Of a stretch of 64,000 bases of DNA, positions 1-7,884 are shown one piece after another (the stretch's first letter is position 1; every line of letters starts with the position of its first letter). Both the position numbers and the translations under genes were made by a program. Under the pieces are notes generated by a model. The model was not told the origin of the DNA and did no database searches. It saw only the letters and a list, made by a program, of their open reading frames with translations. The stretch is from NCBI GenBank assembly GCA_016714795.1, contig JADKCA010000006.1:186001-250000 (forward strand), written 5' to 3'. Source of the stretch: Sphingomonadales bacterium. GTDB taxonomy: Bacteria > Pseudomonadota > Alphaproteobacteria > Sphingomonadales > Sphingomonadaceae.

Positions 1-948
1 CTGCGCCGCCTGAGCTGGCCCAATGGCGCGATAGCGACGCTCTATTCGGCGGCGGAGCCCGATAGCCTGCGTGGCCCCCAGCACAGCCACGGCTGGGCAG
101 ATGAAATTGCCAAATGGGATAATGCGGTGAAGGCGTGGAACAATCTCGACATGACGCTGCGGCTGGGTCACGCGCCCCGCATCGTCGCCACCACGACCCC
201 GCGTCCGGTGCCGCTTGTCCGCCGCCTGCTGGCGGAGCCCGACTTTGTGCTGACGCGCGGGACAACGCAAGATAATCGCGCAAATCTGCCTACTGCCTTT
301 CTGAGCGCAATGCAGCGTGTCTATGCTGGCACGCGGCTGGGGCGGCAAGAACTGGCAGGCGAATTGCTGGACGATGTTGAAGGCGCACTATGGACGCGCG
401 CGCTGATCGAGCAGTGTCGCGATGACGCCGTGCCGCCGCTTGCCCGCGTGGTGATTGGCGTTGACCCGCCCGCCAGCGCGACGGGAGACGCCTGCGGTAT
501 CATTGCCGTCGGGCTGGGTAGCGATGGCCACGCCTGGGTGCTGGGCGATCACAGCGTGCGCGGCAAAAGCCCCGAAGGCTGGGCACGCGCGGTTTCCGCC
601 GCCGCCGCCCGCTGGCAGGCAGACCGCGTCATCGCCGAAGCCAATCAGGGCGGAGACATGGTGGCCGCGACCTTGCGCGCTGCGGATATCGCCCTGCCCG
701 TGAAATTGGTCCACGCCTCCCGCGGCAAAGTCGCCCGCGCCGAACCCGTCCACGCGCTCTACGAATCCGGCCGCGTGCACCATGCGGGGGCGTTTCCCGA
801 TCTGGAAGACGAACTCTGCGGCCTGATGACCGGCGGCGGATATGAAGGCCCCGGCAGAAGCCCCGACCGGGCCGATGCACTGGTTTGGGCGGTGACGGAG
901 GTGATGCTGGGGCGGAAGGCGAGCAGCGCGAAAATCACACGACTATAA
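1..948 (+). CDS. Terminase large subunit, C-terminal part (GTA g2-like), cut by window start
   Basis: This packages DNA into capsids. The reading frame is open from base 1, so the true start lies upstream; a GTG at 127 is only an internal start. An acidic ATPase-like motif (HGWADEIAKW) lies near residue 30 of the visible part. The C-terminal RNase H-like nuclease half has the expected acidic residues: GVDPPAS, AEANQGGD and a final DRADALVWA. It is followed, after an inserted island, by portal, protease and capsid genes in RcGTA order. Family assignment is firm; whether the particle is a GTA or a decayed prophage is inferred from gene order. Confidence 0.9.
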   Translation: MRRLSWPNGAIATLYSAAEPDSLRGPQHSHGWADEIAKWDNAVKAWNNLDMTLRLGHAPRIVATTTPRPVPLVRRLLAEPDFVLTRGTTQDNRANLPTAFLSAMQRVYAGTRLGRQELAGELLDDVEGALWTRALIEQCRDDAVPPLARVVIGVDPPASATGDACGIIAVGLGSDGHAWVLGDHSVRGKSPEGWARAVSAAAARWQADRVIAEANQGGDMVAATLRAADIALPVKLVHASRGKVARAEPVHALYESGRVHHAGAFPDLEDELCGLMTGGGYEGPGRSPDRADALVWAVTEVMLGRKASSAKITRL

Positions 949-1011
949 TAGGTTTTTTCCTACCACCGGTATTAATCGAACGACTTAGCCTCAACTCATC
1001 CTATTTTTTTT

Positions 1012-1062
1012 TCAGGGCCCCGTAACTGATAGGGCTTTGCCCTATCAGTTACGGGGCCCTGA
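1012..1062. repeat. Perfect 24-bp inverted repeat with 3-base loop
   Basis: The arms at 1012-1035 and 1039-1062 are exact reverse complements separated by TTT. A T-run (about 1004-1012) precedes the stem on the plus strand rather than following it, so it is not a standard rho-independent terminator in either direction. It lies just after the terminase stop and just before the low-GC two-gene island. It could cap terminase mRNA, insulate the island, or mark the edge of an insertion. Confidence 0.85.
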
Positions 1063-1102
1063 GTCAAATTGACCTGCTGATATTGCAACCATATCTCAAT
1101 CT

Positions 1103-1121
1103 TGTTCGCACAATCCGAACA
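1103..1121. promoter_or_regulatory. Candidate operator palindrome before the 59-aa gene
   Basis: TGTTCG and CGAACA are 6-base arms separated by 7 bases. The site ends about 24 bases before the ATG at 1145. Its position fits an autoregulatory site for a toxin-antitoxin-like pair, but this is inference from symmetry and placement only. Confidence 0.35.
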
Positions 1122-1144
1122 TTCAGACTCCATATGGTGTACCC

Positions 1145-1324
1145 ATGACCGAAGCCCAACGCTACAAAGCGATTTCTGACATGCTTGATGCCTATACGGC
1201 TAAGCACACTGTTTCGCCGGAAGCAGCACGGAAAGCATTGATCCGGGAAGGCATTTACACGCCCAAAGGCAATCTGAAAAAGAAATATGACGAATCGCTC
1301 GACCTGAAGCAGGTTGCAATTTGA
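1145..1324 (+). CDS. Small protein, candidate antitoxin partner of the ART-like gene
   Basis: A 59-residue protein starting MTEAQRYKAI and rich in Lys, Glu and Ala. The segment SPEAARKALIREGIYTPKG looks like a short helical, antitoxin-type tail, although I cannot name a family. Its TGA (1322-1324) overlaps the TTG start of the next gene at 1321 (ATTGA), indicating translational coupling. No strong Shine-Dalgarno is visible. A palindrome lies just upstream. Base composition is visibly less GC-rich than the phage-like genes on either side, a sign of transfer. The antitoxin role is inferred from size, order and coupling. Confidence 0.55.
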   Translation: MTEAQRYKAISDMLDAYTAKHTVSPEAARKALIREGIYTPKGNLKKKYDESLDLKQVAI

Positions 1325-1920
1325 GTCGTCTGTCCCCGGCCTTTGTGCTGGGCTATCACGGATGTGATGCAGAAGTCGCTCAGCGTGCCATAGGTGGAGG
1401 GTCTCTCAAGCCCAGCGAAAACGACTATGACTGGCTCGGCAGCGGCGTCTATTTCTGGGAAGCTGACCCTGATCGGGCTTGGCAATGGGCCTATGAACAA
1501 AATTCACGCGGAAAGATTGAAAAGCCAGCAATTCTTGGCGCGGTTATCGACCTGCGCAACTGCCTGAACCTCACGACGCAAGAAGGCGTCAGCCTGCTGC
1601 GGAAGGCCTATGAGTCATACAAGGCATTCAGAGAAATTGAAGGCAAACCACTCCATGTGAATAGCGACCTTGCGCGCATACCGAGCAGTGACAAATTGAT
1701 GCGCCGACTCGATAACGCGGTGATTGAACGCCTGCATGGTTTGGTCAAAGATAATAATCTCGAACCCTTCGATACCGTTCGCGGCATGTTCCGAGAAGGG
1801 GAGGCCATCTACCCCAACGCAGGATTCTGGGAGAAAACGCATGTGCAAATTGCTGTGCGCAACCATGATTGCATCATCGGCTATTTCAAGCCGAAGCTGA
1901 AACTTCTGCTCATCAAGTAG
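1321..1920 (+). CDS. PARP/ADP-ribosyltransferase-like protein, candidate toxin
   Basis: A 199-aa protein. Near the N-terminus is a YHG motif (residues about 12-14), then YDWLGSGVYFWE (about 38-49), resembling the H and Y signature regions of PARP-type ADP-ribosyltransferases (histidine-glycine, then GxGxYF). The C-terminal stretch EKTHVQIAVRNHDCIIGYF is where the third catalytic position would fall, but a clear Glu is not obvious. The TTG start at 1321 is chosen because it overlaps the upstream stop and a compact operon results; no other start matches the conserved N-terminus. Its AT-richer codon use differs from the phage operon. Function as a toxin is inference. Confidence 0.5.
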   Translation: MSRLSPAFVLGYHGCDAEVAQRAIGGGSLKPSENDYDWLGSGVYFWEADPDRAWQWAYEQNSRGKIEKPAILGAVIDLRNCLNLTTQEGVSLLRKAYESYKAFREIEGKPLHVNSDLARIPSSDKLMRRLDNAVIERLHGLVKDNNLEPFDTVRGMFREGEAIYPNAGFWEKTHVQIAVRNHDCIIGYFKPKLKLLLIK

Positions 1921-1934
1921 GAAACCCTAAACCC

Positions 1935-3038
1935 ATGAAACTCTTCGGCTGGAAATCGGCCGGGCGTGCTGCTGTGCGCCCGGCCAAAACTTATGTCTCG
2001 CTTGCGCGCGGGGCTGGCGGGGCGCTCTTTGGGGCGTGGCCGCGTTCTTATGAAGCGCAAGTTCGGGAGGGGTATCTCTCCAACGCGGTTGCCCAGCGCG
2101 CGGTGCGGCTGGTGGCGGAAGGTGTGGCTTCTGCGCCCGTTTCCGCCTCTCATCCGGAAGCTGGCGCGCTGATTGCCGCGACTTCGGGCGGGCAGGCGCT
2201 GATGGAAACGCTCGCCACGCAAATCCTGCTCCATGGCAATGGCTATGTGCAGATGCTCGCCACGCCGGATTCGGCACTGGGCGAACTCTTTGCCCTGCGC
2301 CCCGAACGCGTGACGGTGGAAGCAGACGTGCAAGGCTGGCCCGCCGCCTTCCGTTACCAAGTGGGTGAGCGCGTGACGCGCCTTGCCGCCAATGAGGTGA
2401 TCCATCTCCGCACGCATCATCCGCTCGATGATCATTACGGTCTGGGCTGTCTGGGCGCAGCCTCTGGCGCGATTGCCATCCACAATGCCTCTGCCAAATG
2501 GAACAAGGCACTCCTCGACAATGCGGCGCGCCCGTCCGGCGCACTGGTGCATGAAGCGTCCGAAGCGCTGACGGCGGACCAGTTCGAGCGGCTGAAAGCG
2601 GAGCTCGCCGCCGGCTTTTCCGGCCATGACAATGCCGGGCGACCGATGCTGCTGGAGGGTGGCCTGCGCTGGCAATCGCTCAGCCTGACGCCCGCCGATA
2701 TGGACTTTGCCGGCTTGAAGGCCGCCGCCGCGCGCGAGATTGCGCTGGCCTTTGGCGTCCCGCCCGTGCTGCTCGGCCTGCCGGGAGACGCGACCTATGC
2801 CAATTATCGCGAGGCCAACAAGGCGCTGTGGCACCAGTCGATCCTGCCGCTGGCGGGCAAAATCCTTGCCGCGCTGGCAGAAGGGATGCGCCCCTGGTTT
2901 CCGAGGCTGTCACTGGCGGTCGATATGGACCAGCTGCCCGCTCTGTCCGAAGATCGCGAACGGCTTTGGGCTCAGGTGAACGGGGCGGATTTCCTGACAC
3001 GCGAAGAAAAGCGGGCGATGCTGGGAGTCGCAGCATGA
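1935..3038 (+). CDS. Phage/GTA portal protein (HK97 type, g3-like)
   Basis: A 367-aa HK97-type portal, forming the ring through which DNA enters the head. Typical segments are LLHGNGYVQ, the LRPERVTVE region, EVIHLRTHHPLDDHYG and the C-terminal AFGVPPVLLG...YANYREANKALW. The start at MKLFGWK (1935) matches the family N-terminus; an upstream in-frame start at 1869 would run back into the ART-like gene. The stop overlaps the ATG of the next gene (ATGA). It directly follows the inserted island, so its original promoter arrangement relative to terminase has been altered. Confidence 0.92.
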   Translation: MKLFGWKSAGRAAVRPAKTYVSLARGAGGALFGAWPRSYEAQVREGYLSNAVAQRAVRLVAEGVASAPVSASHPEAGALIAATSGGQALMETLATQILLHGNGYVQMLATPDSALGELFALRPERVTVEADVQGWPAAFRYQVGERVTRLAANEVIHLRTHHPLDDHYGLGCLGAASGAIAIHNASAKWNKALLDNAARPSGALVHEASEALTADQFERLKAELAAGFSGHDNAGRPMLLEGGLRWQSLSLTPADMDFAGLKAAAAREIALAFGVPPVLLGLPGDATYANYREANKALWHQSILPLAGKILAALAEGMRPWFPRLSLAVDMDQLPALSEDRERLWAQVNGADFLTREEKRAMLGVAA

Positions 3039-3340
3039 CCGACATGCTCACCCACCTGTCCGCACAGGCCGAAGCGCGCGGCGCGGATCTCGCCACGTTG
3101 CGCGCACTGATCGAAGAAGCGTCCGAACTCGGCGCGCAACGGGCGCTGGAGCGGCTGGGCCTGCACGATGATCATGCCCCGCGCGATATGGCTGATCTGC
3201 GCGAATTGCTCTCGGCCTGGCGCGATGCCAAATCTTCGGCACGCCGCGCGGTGGTGGAATGGTTTGTGCGCGGATGCCTCGCGCTGTTGCTCATCGGCCT
3301 GGCGGTCAAGCTCGGGCTTGGCGGGCTGGTGAGCCAGTGA
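3035..3340 (+). CDS. Small membrane protein of GTA operon (g3.5-like)
   Basis: A 101-aa protein starting MTDMLTHLSAQ. It has a helical, Glu/Ala/Arg-rich N-terminal two-thirds and one C-terminal transmembrane segment (about residues 78-98, WFVRGCLALLLIGLAVKLGL). It sits between portal and protease, where RcGTA has the small g3.5 gene; this looks like the DUF6127 type. The start overlaps the portal stop by four bases, and its stop overlaps the GTG start of the protease. Function is not known. Confidence 0.75.
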   Translation: MTDMLTHLSAQAEARGADLATLRALIEEASELGAQRALERLGLHDDHAPRDMADLRELLSAWRDAKSSARRAVVEWFVRGCLALLLIGLAVKLGLGGLVSQ

Positions 3341-3693
3341 GGATCGCCGGATATGCCGCCATTTTCGATGCGCCGGATCGCGGCGGCGATATTGTCCGCA
3401 AGGGCGCGTTCGCCTCTGCCAAAGCGGGCGTCCCGCTTTACTGGCAGCATGACCCCAAGCGCCGCATCGGCACCATCGAAAGCGTGGAAGAGGATGAGCG
3501 CGGCCTGCGCATCATCGCTGCGCTGAACGATGCCACGCCGCTCAAACCCGGCCACGGCTTGTCCTTCGGATACCGCGTGCGCAGTGCGCGGCGTGGAACA
3601 TATCGTGAATTAACAAACCTCGACCTGATCGAAGTCAGCCTCGTCGAGCACCCCATGCAACCGCTCGCCCGCGTGCTGGCGATTGAAGAGTGA
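3337..3693 (+). CDS. Prohead maturation protease (U35-like, g4-like)
   Basis: A 118-aa HK97-type prohead protease that cleaves the capsid protein during assembly. The GTG at 3337 overlaps the previous TGA (GTGA) and gives the expected N-terminus RIAGYAAIFDAPDRGGDIV. Catalytic-type motifs are His in YWQHDPKRRIG and Ser in LSFGYRV, followed by the acidic strand LIEVSLVEHP. It is shorter than many family members, but the core appears complete. It is followed directly by the capsid gene. Confidence 0.88.
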   Translation: MRIAGYAAIFDAPDRGGDIVRKGAFASAKAGVPLYWQHDPKRRIGTIESVEEDERGLRIIAALNDATPLKPGHGLSFGYRVRSARRGTYRELTNLDLIEVSLVEHPMQPLARVLAIEE

Positions 3694-3721
3694 CACCCCT
3701 TTTACCCCCAAGGAGACCCCC

Positions 3722-4789
3722 ATGGACTATGAAGTGAAAGCAGACCCGATGGCTGCCGCGTTTGACGCAGCTGATGCCCCCGCCACTCTCATCCGCCCGG
3801 CGCTGGCTGGTGCGACCCTTGCAGATCCCGCCCGCTCCGCCTTTATCGATGGCTATCTGCGCCATGGCCGCGAGGTGGAACTGAAGAGCTTTTCCGGCGC
3901 TGTGGCGGCCGATGGCGGCTATGCCGTCCCGCGCGAGGTTGACGCGGTGATCGACGCCACGTTGAAGGCGATCTCCCCGATCCGCGCGATTGCCAATGTC
4001 GTGCGTGTCGGCTCGGCGGGCTATCGCAAGCTGGTGACAACCGGTGGCACCGCCTCTGGCTGGGCGAGCGAGACCGCTGCCCGCCCGAACACGGGAACGC
4101 CCGTTTTCAACGAGATCGTTCCCAGCTTTGGCGAGCTCTATGCCAATCCGGCGGCGACGCAGGCCATGCTGGACGATGCGGCATTCGATGTCGAAGCCTG
4201 GTTGGCGGATGAGATCGCGCATGAATTTGCCAAGGCGGAAGGAACCGCCTTTGTGGATGGTGATGGCATCAACAAGCCCAAAGGCTTCCTCTCCTACGCC
4301 ACGGCCAGCACCAATGATCAGTCGCGCGCGTTCGGTACGCTGCAAACGGTGGCGACCGGCGTGGCCAATGATCTGCCCGCCGCATCCCCGCAGGAAAAGC
4401 TGGTCGATCTCGTCCATGCGCTGCGCGCGCCCTATCGCCAGGGCGCCGTCTGGGTGATGAATTCGGGCACGCTGGCGCGCATCCGCAAGTTCAAGGATGC
4501 CAATGGTGCCTTCATCTGGCAGCCGGGACTGGTGGCAAACCAGCCGGATACGCTGCTCGGTTATCCGGTGGTGGAAAGCGAGGACATGCCGGACATCGGC
4601 CCCGGCAGCCTGCCGATTGCCTTCGGCAATTTCCGCGCTGGCTATGTCATCGCCGAACGCAGCGAAACGAGCATCCTGCGCGACCCCTTCACCAACAAGC
4701 CCTATGTCAATTTCTATGCGACCAAACGGCTGGGCGGTGCGGTGTCCAATTCGGAAGCGATCAAGCTGCTGAAGGTTGCCGCCAACTGA
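3722..4789 (+). CDS. Major capsid protein (HK97 fold, g5-like)
   Basis: A 355-aa HK97-family major capsid protein. The start at 3722 follows a good Shine-Dalgarno (AGGAG at 3711). The N-terminal delta-domain-like stretch is followed by the GGYAVPREVDAVI segment typical of these capsids, and later by the E-loop/P-domain region FGELYANPAATQAMLDD and a C-terminal GNFRAGYVIAERSETSILRD. There is no sign of truncation. It is the shell protein of the particle encoded by this operon. Confidence 0.93.
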   Translation: MDYEVKADPMAAAFDAADAPATLIRPALAGATLADPARSAFIDGYLRHGREVELKSFSGAVAADGGYAVPREVDAVIDATLKAISPIRAIANVVRVGSAGYRKLVTTGGTASGWASETAARPNTGTPVFNEIVPSFGELYANPAATQAMLDDAAFDVEAWLADEIAHEFAKAEGTAFVDGDGINKPKGFLSYATASTNDQSRAFGTLQTVATGVANDLPAASPQEKLVDLVHALRAPYRQGAVWVMNSGTLARIRKFKDANGAFIWQPGLVANQPDTLLGYPVVESEDMPDIGPGSLPIAFGNFRAGYVIAERSETSILRDPFTNKPYVNFYATKRLGGAVSNSEAIKLLKVAAN

Positions 4790-4811
4790 TCACCTGATCT
4801 TTCCTCCCTTT

Positions 4812-4851
4812 AGCCCCCTCCCGCCACAACCGGCGGGAGGGGAGAGGATGA
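4812..4851. repeat. REP-like palindrome (CCCCTCCCG type)
   Basis: A pyrimidine-rich arm (CCCCCTCCCGCC) and its complement GGCGGGAGGGG surround a short loop between the capsid gene and the next start. The 3' arm runs into GGGGAGAGGATG and may serve as ribosome binding site for the gene at 4855. Confidence 0.6.
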
Positions 4852-4854
4852 AGC

Positions 4855-5196
4855 ATGACCCCCTATCAGTTCCAAAGGGGCGAGACGATCGCGCTCGCCC
4901 TTGACGCCGTAGACGGCGACCCGACAGATGTGACGCTGATTGCCGCCCAGTTGAAGGCCGTGCCACCGGGCCGGACCAGCGTGCCGCCCGGCGAGCCCGC
5001 TTCCGCCAGCTTTTCGGTTAGCATGCGCGCAGCCAGCGACGATGCGCCCGCCGGATGGACACTTATCATCCCCGCCGCCACCTCTGCCGGACTGGTGCCG
5101 GGCCTTTATCTTGCGGACGCCCGGCTGACGCTGGCTGACGGTGTGATCCAGACCGAGCCTGTGGCCATCCGCCTGCGACAAGCGGTGACGACATGA
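4855..5196 (+). CDS. Phage-like hypothetical protein between capsid and connector
   Basis: A 113-aa soluble protein (MTPYQFQRGETIALALDA). It has alternating beta-type sequence and no recognisable catalytic motif; it resembles small beta-sandwich accessory proteins of phages. It overlaps the next gene by ATGA, so the two are co-translated. RcGTA has no gene here, so it is an extra relative to the type cluster. Function unknown. Confidence 0.7.
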   Translation: MTPYQFQRGETIALALDAVDGDPTDVTLIAAQLKAVPPGRTSVPPGEPASASFSVSMRAASDDAPAGWTLIIPAATSAGLVPGLYLADARLTLADGVIQTEPVAIRLRQAVTT

Positions 5197-5603
5197 TCAT
5201 GCTGCAATGGCGCAGGCCGCCGCCGCTGATCCGCACTGTCTGGCGTGGCCCGGAACCGCGCGAAGCTGTGGCGGAACTGGCGCATGCCAGCGTTCCGCTC
5301 GCAGCCATCATCGGCCCGCCGGGCTCGCCTGGCCCCGCCCCCAGATCGGGCCGGGTGGTGATGACCCTGCCCGGCGGCGGTGGAGAGATTCATGCCGAGC
5401 ATAGCTTTGCTGCCCCCGGTCTGACGCCCGCCATGCGTGCGTTCGCTACGCTGGAGCTGACCGATGATGACGCGGAAAACAGCCCCGAATGGCTGGTCGT
5501 CACATCTCTGGCCGCGCGCGCGGGGCAAGACAGCATCACCATCCTGATCACGCTGGCGGAGCCCGCCAGCGGCCCCATCCCCCTTATCTGGAGTGCCTTT
5601 TGA
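5193..5603 (+). CDS. Phage-like hypothetical protein with collagen-like GPPGSPGP motif
   Basis: A 136-aa protein. An N-terminal half contains IIGPPGSPGPAPRSGRVV, a short collagen-like Gly-Pro repeat often seen in tail fibre or decoration proteins. The C-terminal half predicts beta strands. It overlaps its neighbours by ATGA at 5193 and by TGATG at 5601-5605. There is no counterpart in RcGTA. A decoration or fibre role is a guess from the Gly-Pro motif. Confidence 0.65.
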   Translation: MIMLQWRRPPPLIRTVWRGPEPREAVAELAHASVPLAAIIGPPGSPGPAPRSGRVVMTLPGGGGEIHAEHSFAAPGLTPAMRAFATLELTDDDAENSPEWLVVTSLAARAGQDSITILITLAEPASGPIPLIWSAF

Positions 5604-6353
5604 TGGCGAAGATTTCAAAAGACCTGAGCGCGGGCACCTTGCATCCGCGTGAAAGCCAGTTCGCTACCGGCACGCTGGGCAATCTCGGCTCGGAAGTGAC
5701 GGTGGCGGCCGATGGTGCCGCGTCCGTTTCCATCGATGTGCGCGGCACAGCCAGCCTGGTGCTGGAAGTGGCGGGCAGCGTGGATGGCATCAACTGGACC
5801 GTCATTCCGATGCGCCCCTTTGCATGGAACTCGTCTTCCTATTTCACCTATTTCTCGTCCGCCTTTGTGGGCGTGGCGGCGGGCAAATGCGGGCCGTTCC
5901 GCTGGGTGCGGGCGCGCGTGGCCAGCTATACATCCGGATCGGTCAATGTCTGCTTGTTGGCCGATACCGCGCCGATGGATGACCGGTTCGAAAAAATCAC
6001 GCCGCTGATGGCCACGGCAACCGGGGCCAGCCAGCGCTGCGGTTTCGCTCACTTTGCCGAACCCCAGTTCCGGCTTGCGCCATTACCTGACCTATCTGAG
6101 CATAGACCGCTTTGCCGCAACCGCGCTGACGGCGGCGACGACCCCGCTGACGGTCACCACCACCAACCTGCCCGGCTCGCTCGCGCTCACCGTTGGTGCG
6201 GGAGCCGCAGCGCAGGGAACAATCGACAGCCGCCGGGAGGACTTTGCCTACCCGATTGCATCGACGTCCATTTCCACGACGACAACCATTGATTGCCCGG
6301 CCACCACCGGTGTCATCTGGCGCGTGACAGCGGGCTATTTCGTCGCGCCATAG
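5603..6353 (+). pseudogene. Phage-like accessory protein, frameshifted by a 4-bp tandem duplication
   Basis: The gene starts at ATG 5603 (MAKISKDLSAGTLHPRESQ) and reads as a beta-rich protein to residue about 143. Then CAGC is repeated (about 6029-6036) and the frame changes. In the other frame the protein continues naturally as SAAVSLTLPNPSSGLRHYLT and ends ...WRVTAGYFVAP at 6353. Removing four bases gives one smooth protein of about 249 aa. The uninterrupted but unnatural frame runs to 6292 with a His- and Arg-rich tail. The protein is probably a particle-surface or fibre component. The indel may be real or an assembly error. Confidence 0.7.
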
Positions 6354-6402
6354 CGCCGCACGATTTCGCGCCCCCCCTACTTCTCCAATTAAAGGACCGG
6401 CG

Positions 6403-6942
6403 ATGTTCACGCCTGAACCCGTTGTGCTGCCCGATGCAGCGCTTGATGATTTGCGTGCCTATCTTCGTATCGAACCGGATGTGGAAGACCCGCTGCTGGC
6501 CGCGCTGGCCGCATCCGCGCTCACCCATTGCGAGGCCTTCACCCGCCAGATTTTCCTGCGCCGCACCGTGACAGAGCGGTTCAGCGCGGGCAGCGGCTGG
6601 CAAAGGCTGGGTGCAACCCCGGTTACCGCCATCACCGGCGTGACAGGCTTGCCCGCAGAGGGTGCGGCTTTCACCATGCCGGTGGAGGCCTATCGGCTTG
6701 ATCTGGACCTCAACCATGATGGCTGGGTGCAGATCCTCCAACCCGGTGCTGCCGGTCGGGTGGACGTGACCTATCAGGCCGGGATGGCCACAGACTGGGC
6801 GGACCTGCCCGAAACCCTGCGGCTCGCGGTCATGCGGCTGCTCGGCCATCTCCATGCCTGGCGCGATGATGCCGACGACAAGGGGCCGCCAGCCGCAGTC
6901 GCCGCGCTGCTGCGCCCGTGGCGGCGGATGCGCCTGTCATGA
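6403..6942 (+). CDS. Head-tail connector protein (g6-like)
   Basis: A 179-aa protein with the N-terminal helical pattern typical of phage gp6-like connectors: LPDAALDDLRAYLRI...EDPLLAALAASALTHCEAFT. It continues with a beta segment and the common WADLPETLRLAVMRLLGHLHAWRD. Such proteins sit under the portal and join head to tail. Length and position match RcGTA g6. The next gene begins inside its last codons (ATGA). Confidence 0.85.
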   Translation: MFTPEPVVLPDAALDDLRAYLRIEPDVEDPLLAALAASALTHCEAFTRQIFLRRTVTERFSAGSGWQRLGATPVTAITGVTGLPAEGAAFTMPVEAYRLDLDLNHDGWVQILQPGAAGRVDVTYQAGMATDWADLPETLRLAVMRLLGHLHAWRDDADDKGPPAAVAALLRPWRRMRLS

Positions 6943-7265
6943 GCGGCGAATTTGCAGGCGCACTGCGTGAACGCGTCACCATCGAGCGCCGTCTGGGAGA
7001 CCGCGACGCCATCGCCGGCGCCACGGGCCGCCACGTTTATGATGGCGCCGCGTGGGTGGCCGTGGCCCCGCTGGTGCCGGGCGCAGACGCACTCGCCGAT
7101 GCCCGATCCGCCCTGCCGCGCTGGCAGGTGACAATGCGCAAGCGCGAGGGGATCGGCCCATGGACCCGGCTGGTCTGGCGCGGTCGCTTTTTGCGCGTGG
7201 CCTCTGCGCTTAGCGATCCGCGTGATCCGGCGCGGATGACGCTGACCTGTGACGAACTGCGCTGA
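6939..7265 (+). CDS. Head-tail adaptor/stopper (g7-like)
   Basis: A 108-aa protein. The sequence GALRERVTIERRL...W..VAPLVPGADALADARSALPRWQVTMRKREGI is the standard SPP1 gp16-like adaptor pattern (RV.I.+....D..G). The ATG at 6939 overlaps the connector stop. RcGTA g7 has nearly the same length. It lies between the connector and the DUF3168 tail terminator. Confidence 0.85.
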   Translation: MSGEFAGALRERVTIERRLGDRDAIAGATGRHVYDGAAWVAVAPLVPGADALADARSALPRWQVTMRKREGIGPWTRLVWRGRFLRVASALSDPRDPARMTLTCDELR

Positions 7266-7285
7266 CATTTCCAAAGGAGACTCCC

Positions 7286-7483
7286 ATGTTCAAATCCCTG
7301 CTCAAAAAGGCCGCCCGGCTTGCCCTCAAGCTGGCTGACCGCGAGATTGATCGCATCCTCGCCAAGACCGACCGACCCGCCGATGTGACTGCCACGCGCA
7401 TCGATGCGGGCGTTGTGCTGGAAGGCCCGGCGCTGAAAGAACGCGCCGTCACCGATCCCGCCGTGCGGGATGCCGCGCGATGA
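7286..7483 (+). CDS. Small helical protein in the GTA-like operon
   Basis: A 65-aa protein (MFKSLLKKAARLALKLADREID). A basic amphipathic helix is followed by a short charged tail. It has its own Shine-Dalgarno (AAAGGAG, about 7272-7278), and its stop overlaps the ATG of the next gene (ATGA at 7480). RcGTA has no gene at this place. The amphipathic start may bind membrane or another virion protein; function unknown. Confidence 0.65.
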   Translation: MFKSLLKKAARLALKLADREIDRILAKTDRPADVTATRIDAGVVLEGPALKERAVTDPAVRDAAR

Positions 7484-7878
7484 GCGATCCCGCCATGGCG
7501 GTTCAGGCCGCCATTGTGGCGGCGCTCAACGCGTCTTCCTCGCTTTCAGCCGAGATCAGCGGCGTGTTTGACGGCCCGCCGCCGCGCGCGCGCTTCCCCT
7601 ATGTCACGATCAGCGACGGACTGGTGACCGACTGGAGCACCAAGACCGAACCGGGCCGCGAGGTCCGCGTGGCGCTGACCGTGTGGGATGATGGCGACAG
7701 CCCGGCGCGGCTCCACCGTCTGATGGACGAGACGGCGCAAGCGCTGACGACTCTGCCCGCCGCTCTGGATGGCTGGCGCCTCGTAAGCTGCATCTTCCTT
7801 CGCTCGCTTGTCGCCCGTTCTGCCACGGGCCCCTGGGCCGGACTGGTGGAGCATCGGGTGCGGATGATGGCGGATTAG
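7480..7878 (+). CDS. Tail terminator, DUF3168 family (g8-like)
   Basis: A 132-aa DUF3168 protein. The typical core is PRARFPYVTISDGLVTDWSTKT, then VALTVWDDGDSPARLHRLMDE, ending with a conserved beta strand region. Members form the ring at the head-proximal end of the tail. It follows the small ORF with a four-base overlap and precedes a repeat region and the major tail protein. Confidence 0.86.
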   Translation: MSDPAMAVQAAIVAALNASSSLSAEISGVFDGPPPRARFPYVTISDGLVTDWSTKTEPGREVRVALTVWDDGDSPARLHRLMDETAQALTTLPAALDGWRLVSCIFLRSLVARSATGPWAGLVEHRVRMMAD

Positions 7879-7884
7879 CCATAG

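Noticed and set aside
388..783. Long minus-strand ORFs inside the terminase and other GC-rich genes
   Set aside because: They are shadows of the real genes with unnatural composition and no ribosome sites.
1012..1062. Hairpin as a rho-independent terminator of the terminase gene
   Set aside because: The T-run lies before, not after, the stem on the plus strand, and the minus strand has none after it.
6020..6060. Programmed ribosomal frameshift in the phage-like gene
   Set aside because: No slippery heptamer or downstream pseudoknot; a 4-base tandem duplication explains the shift more simply.
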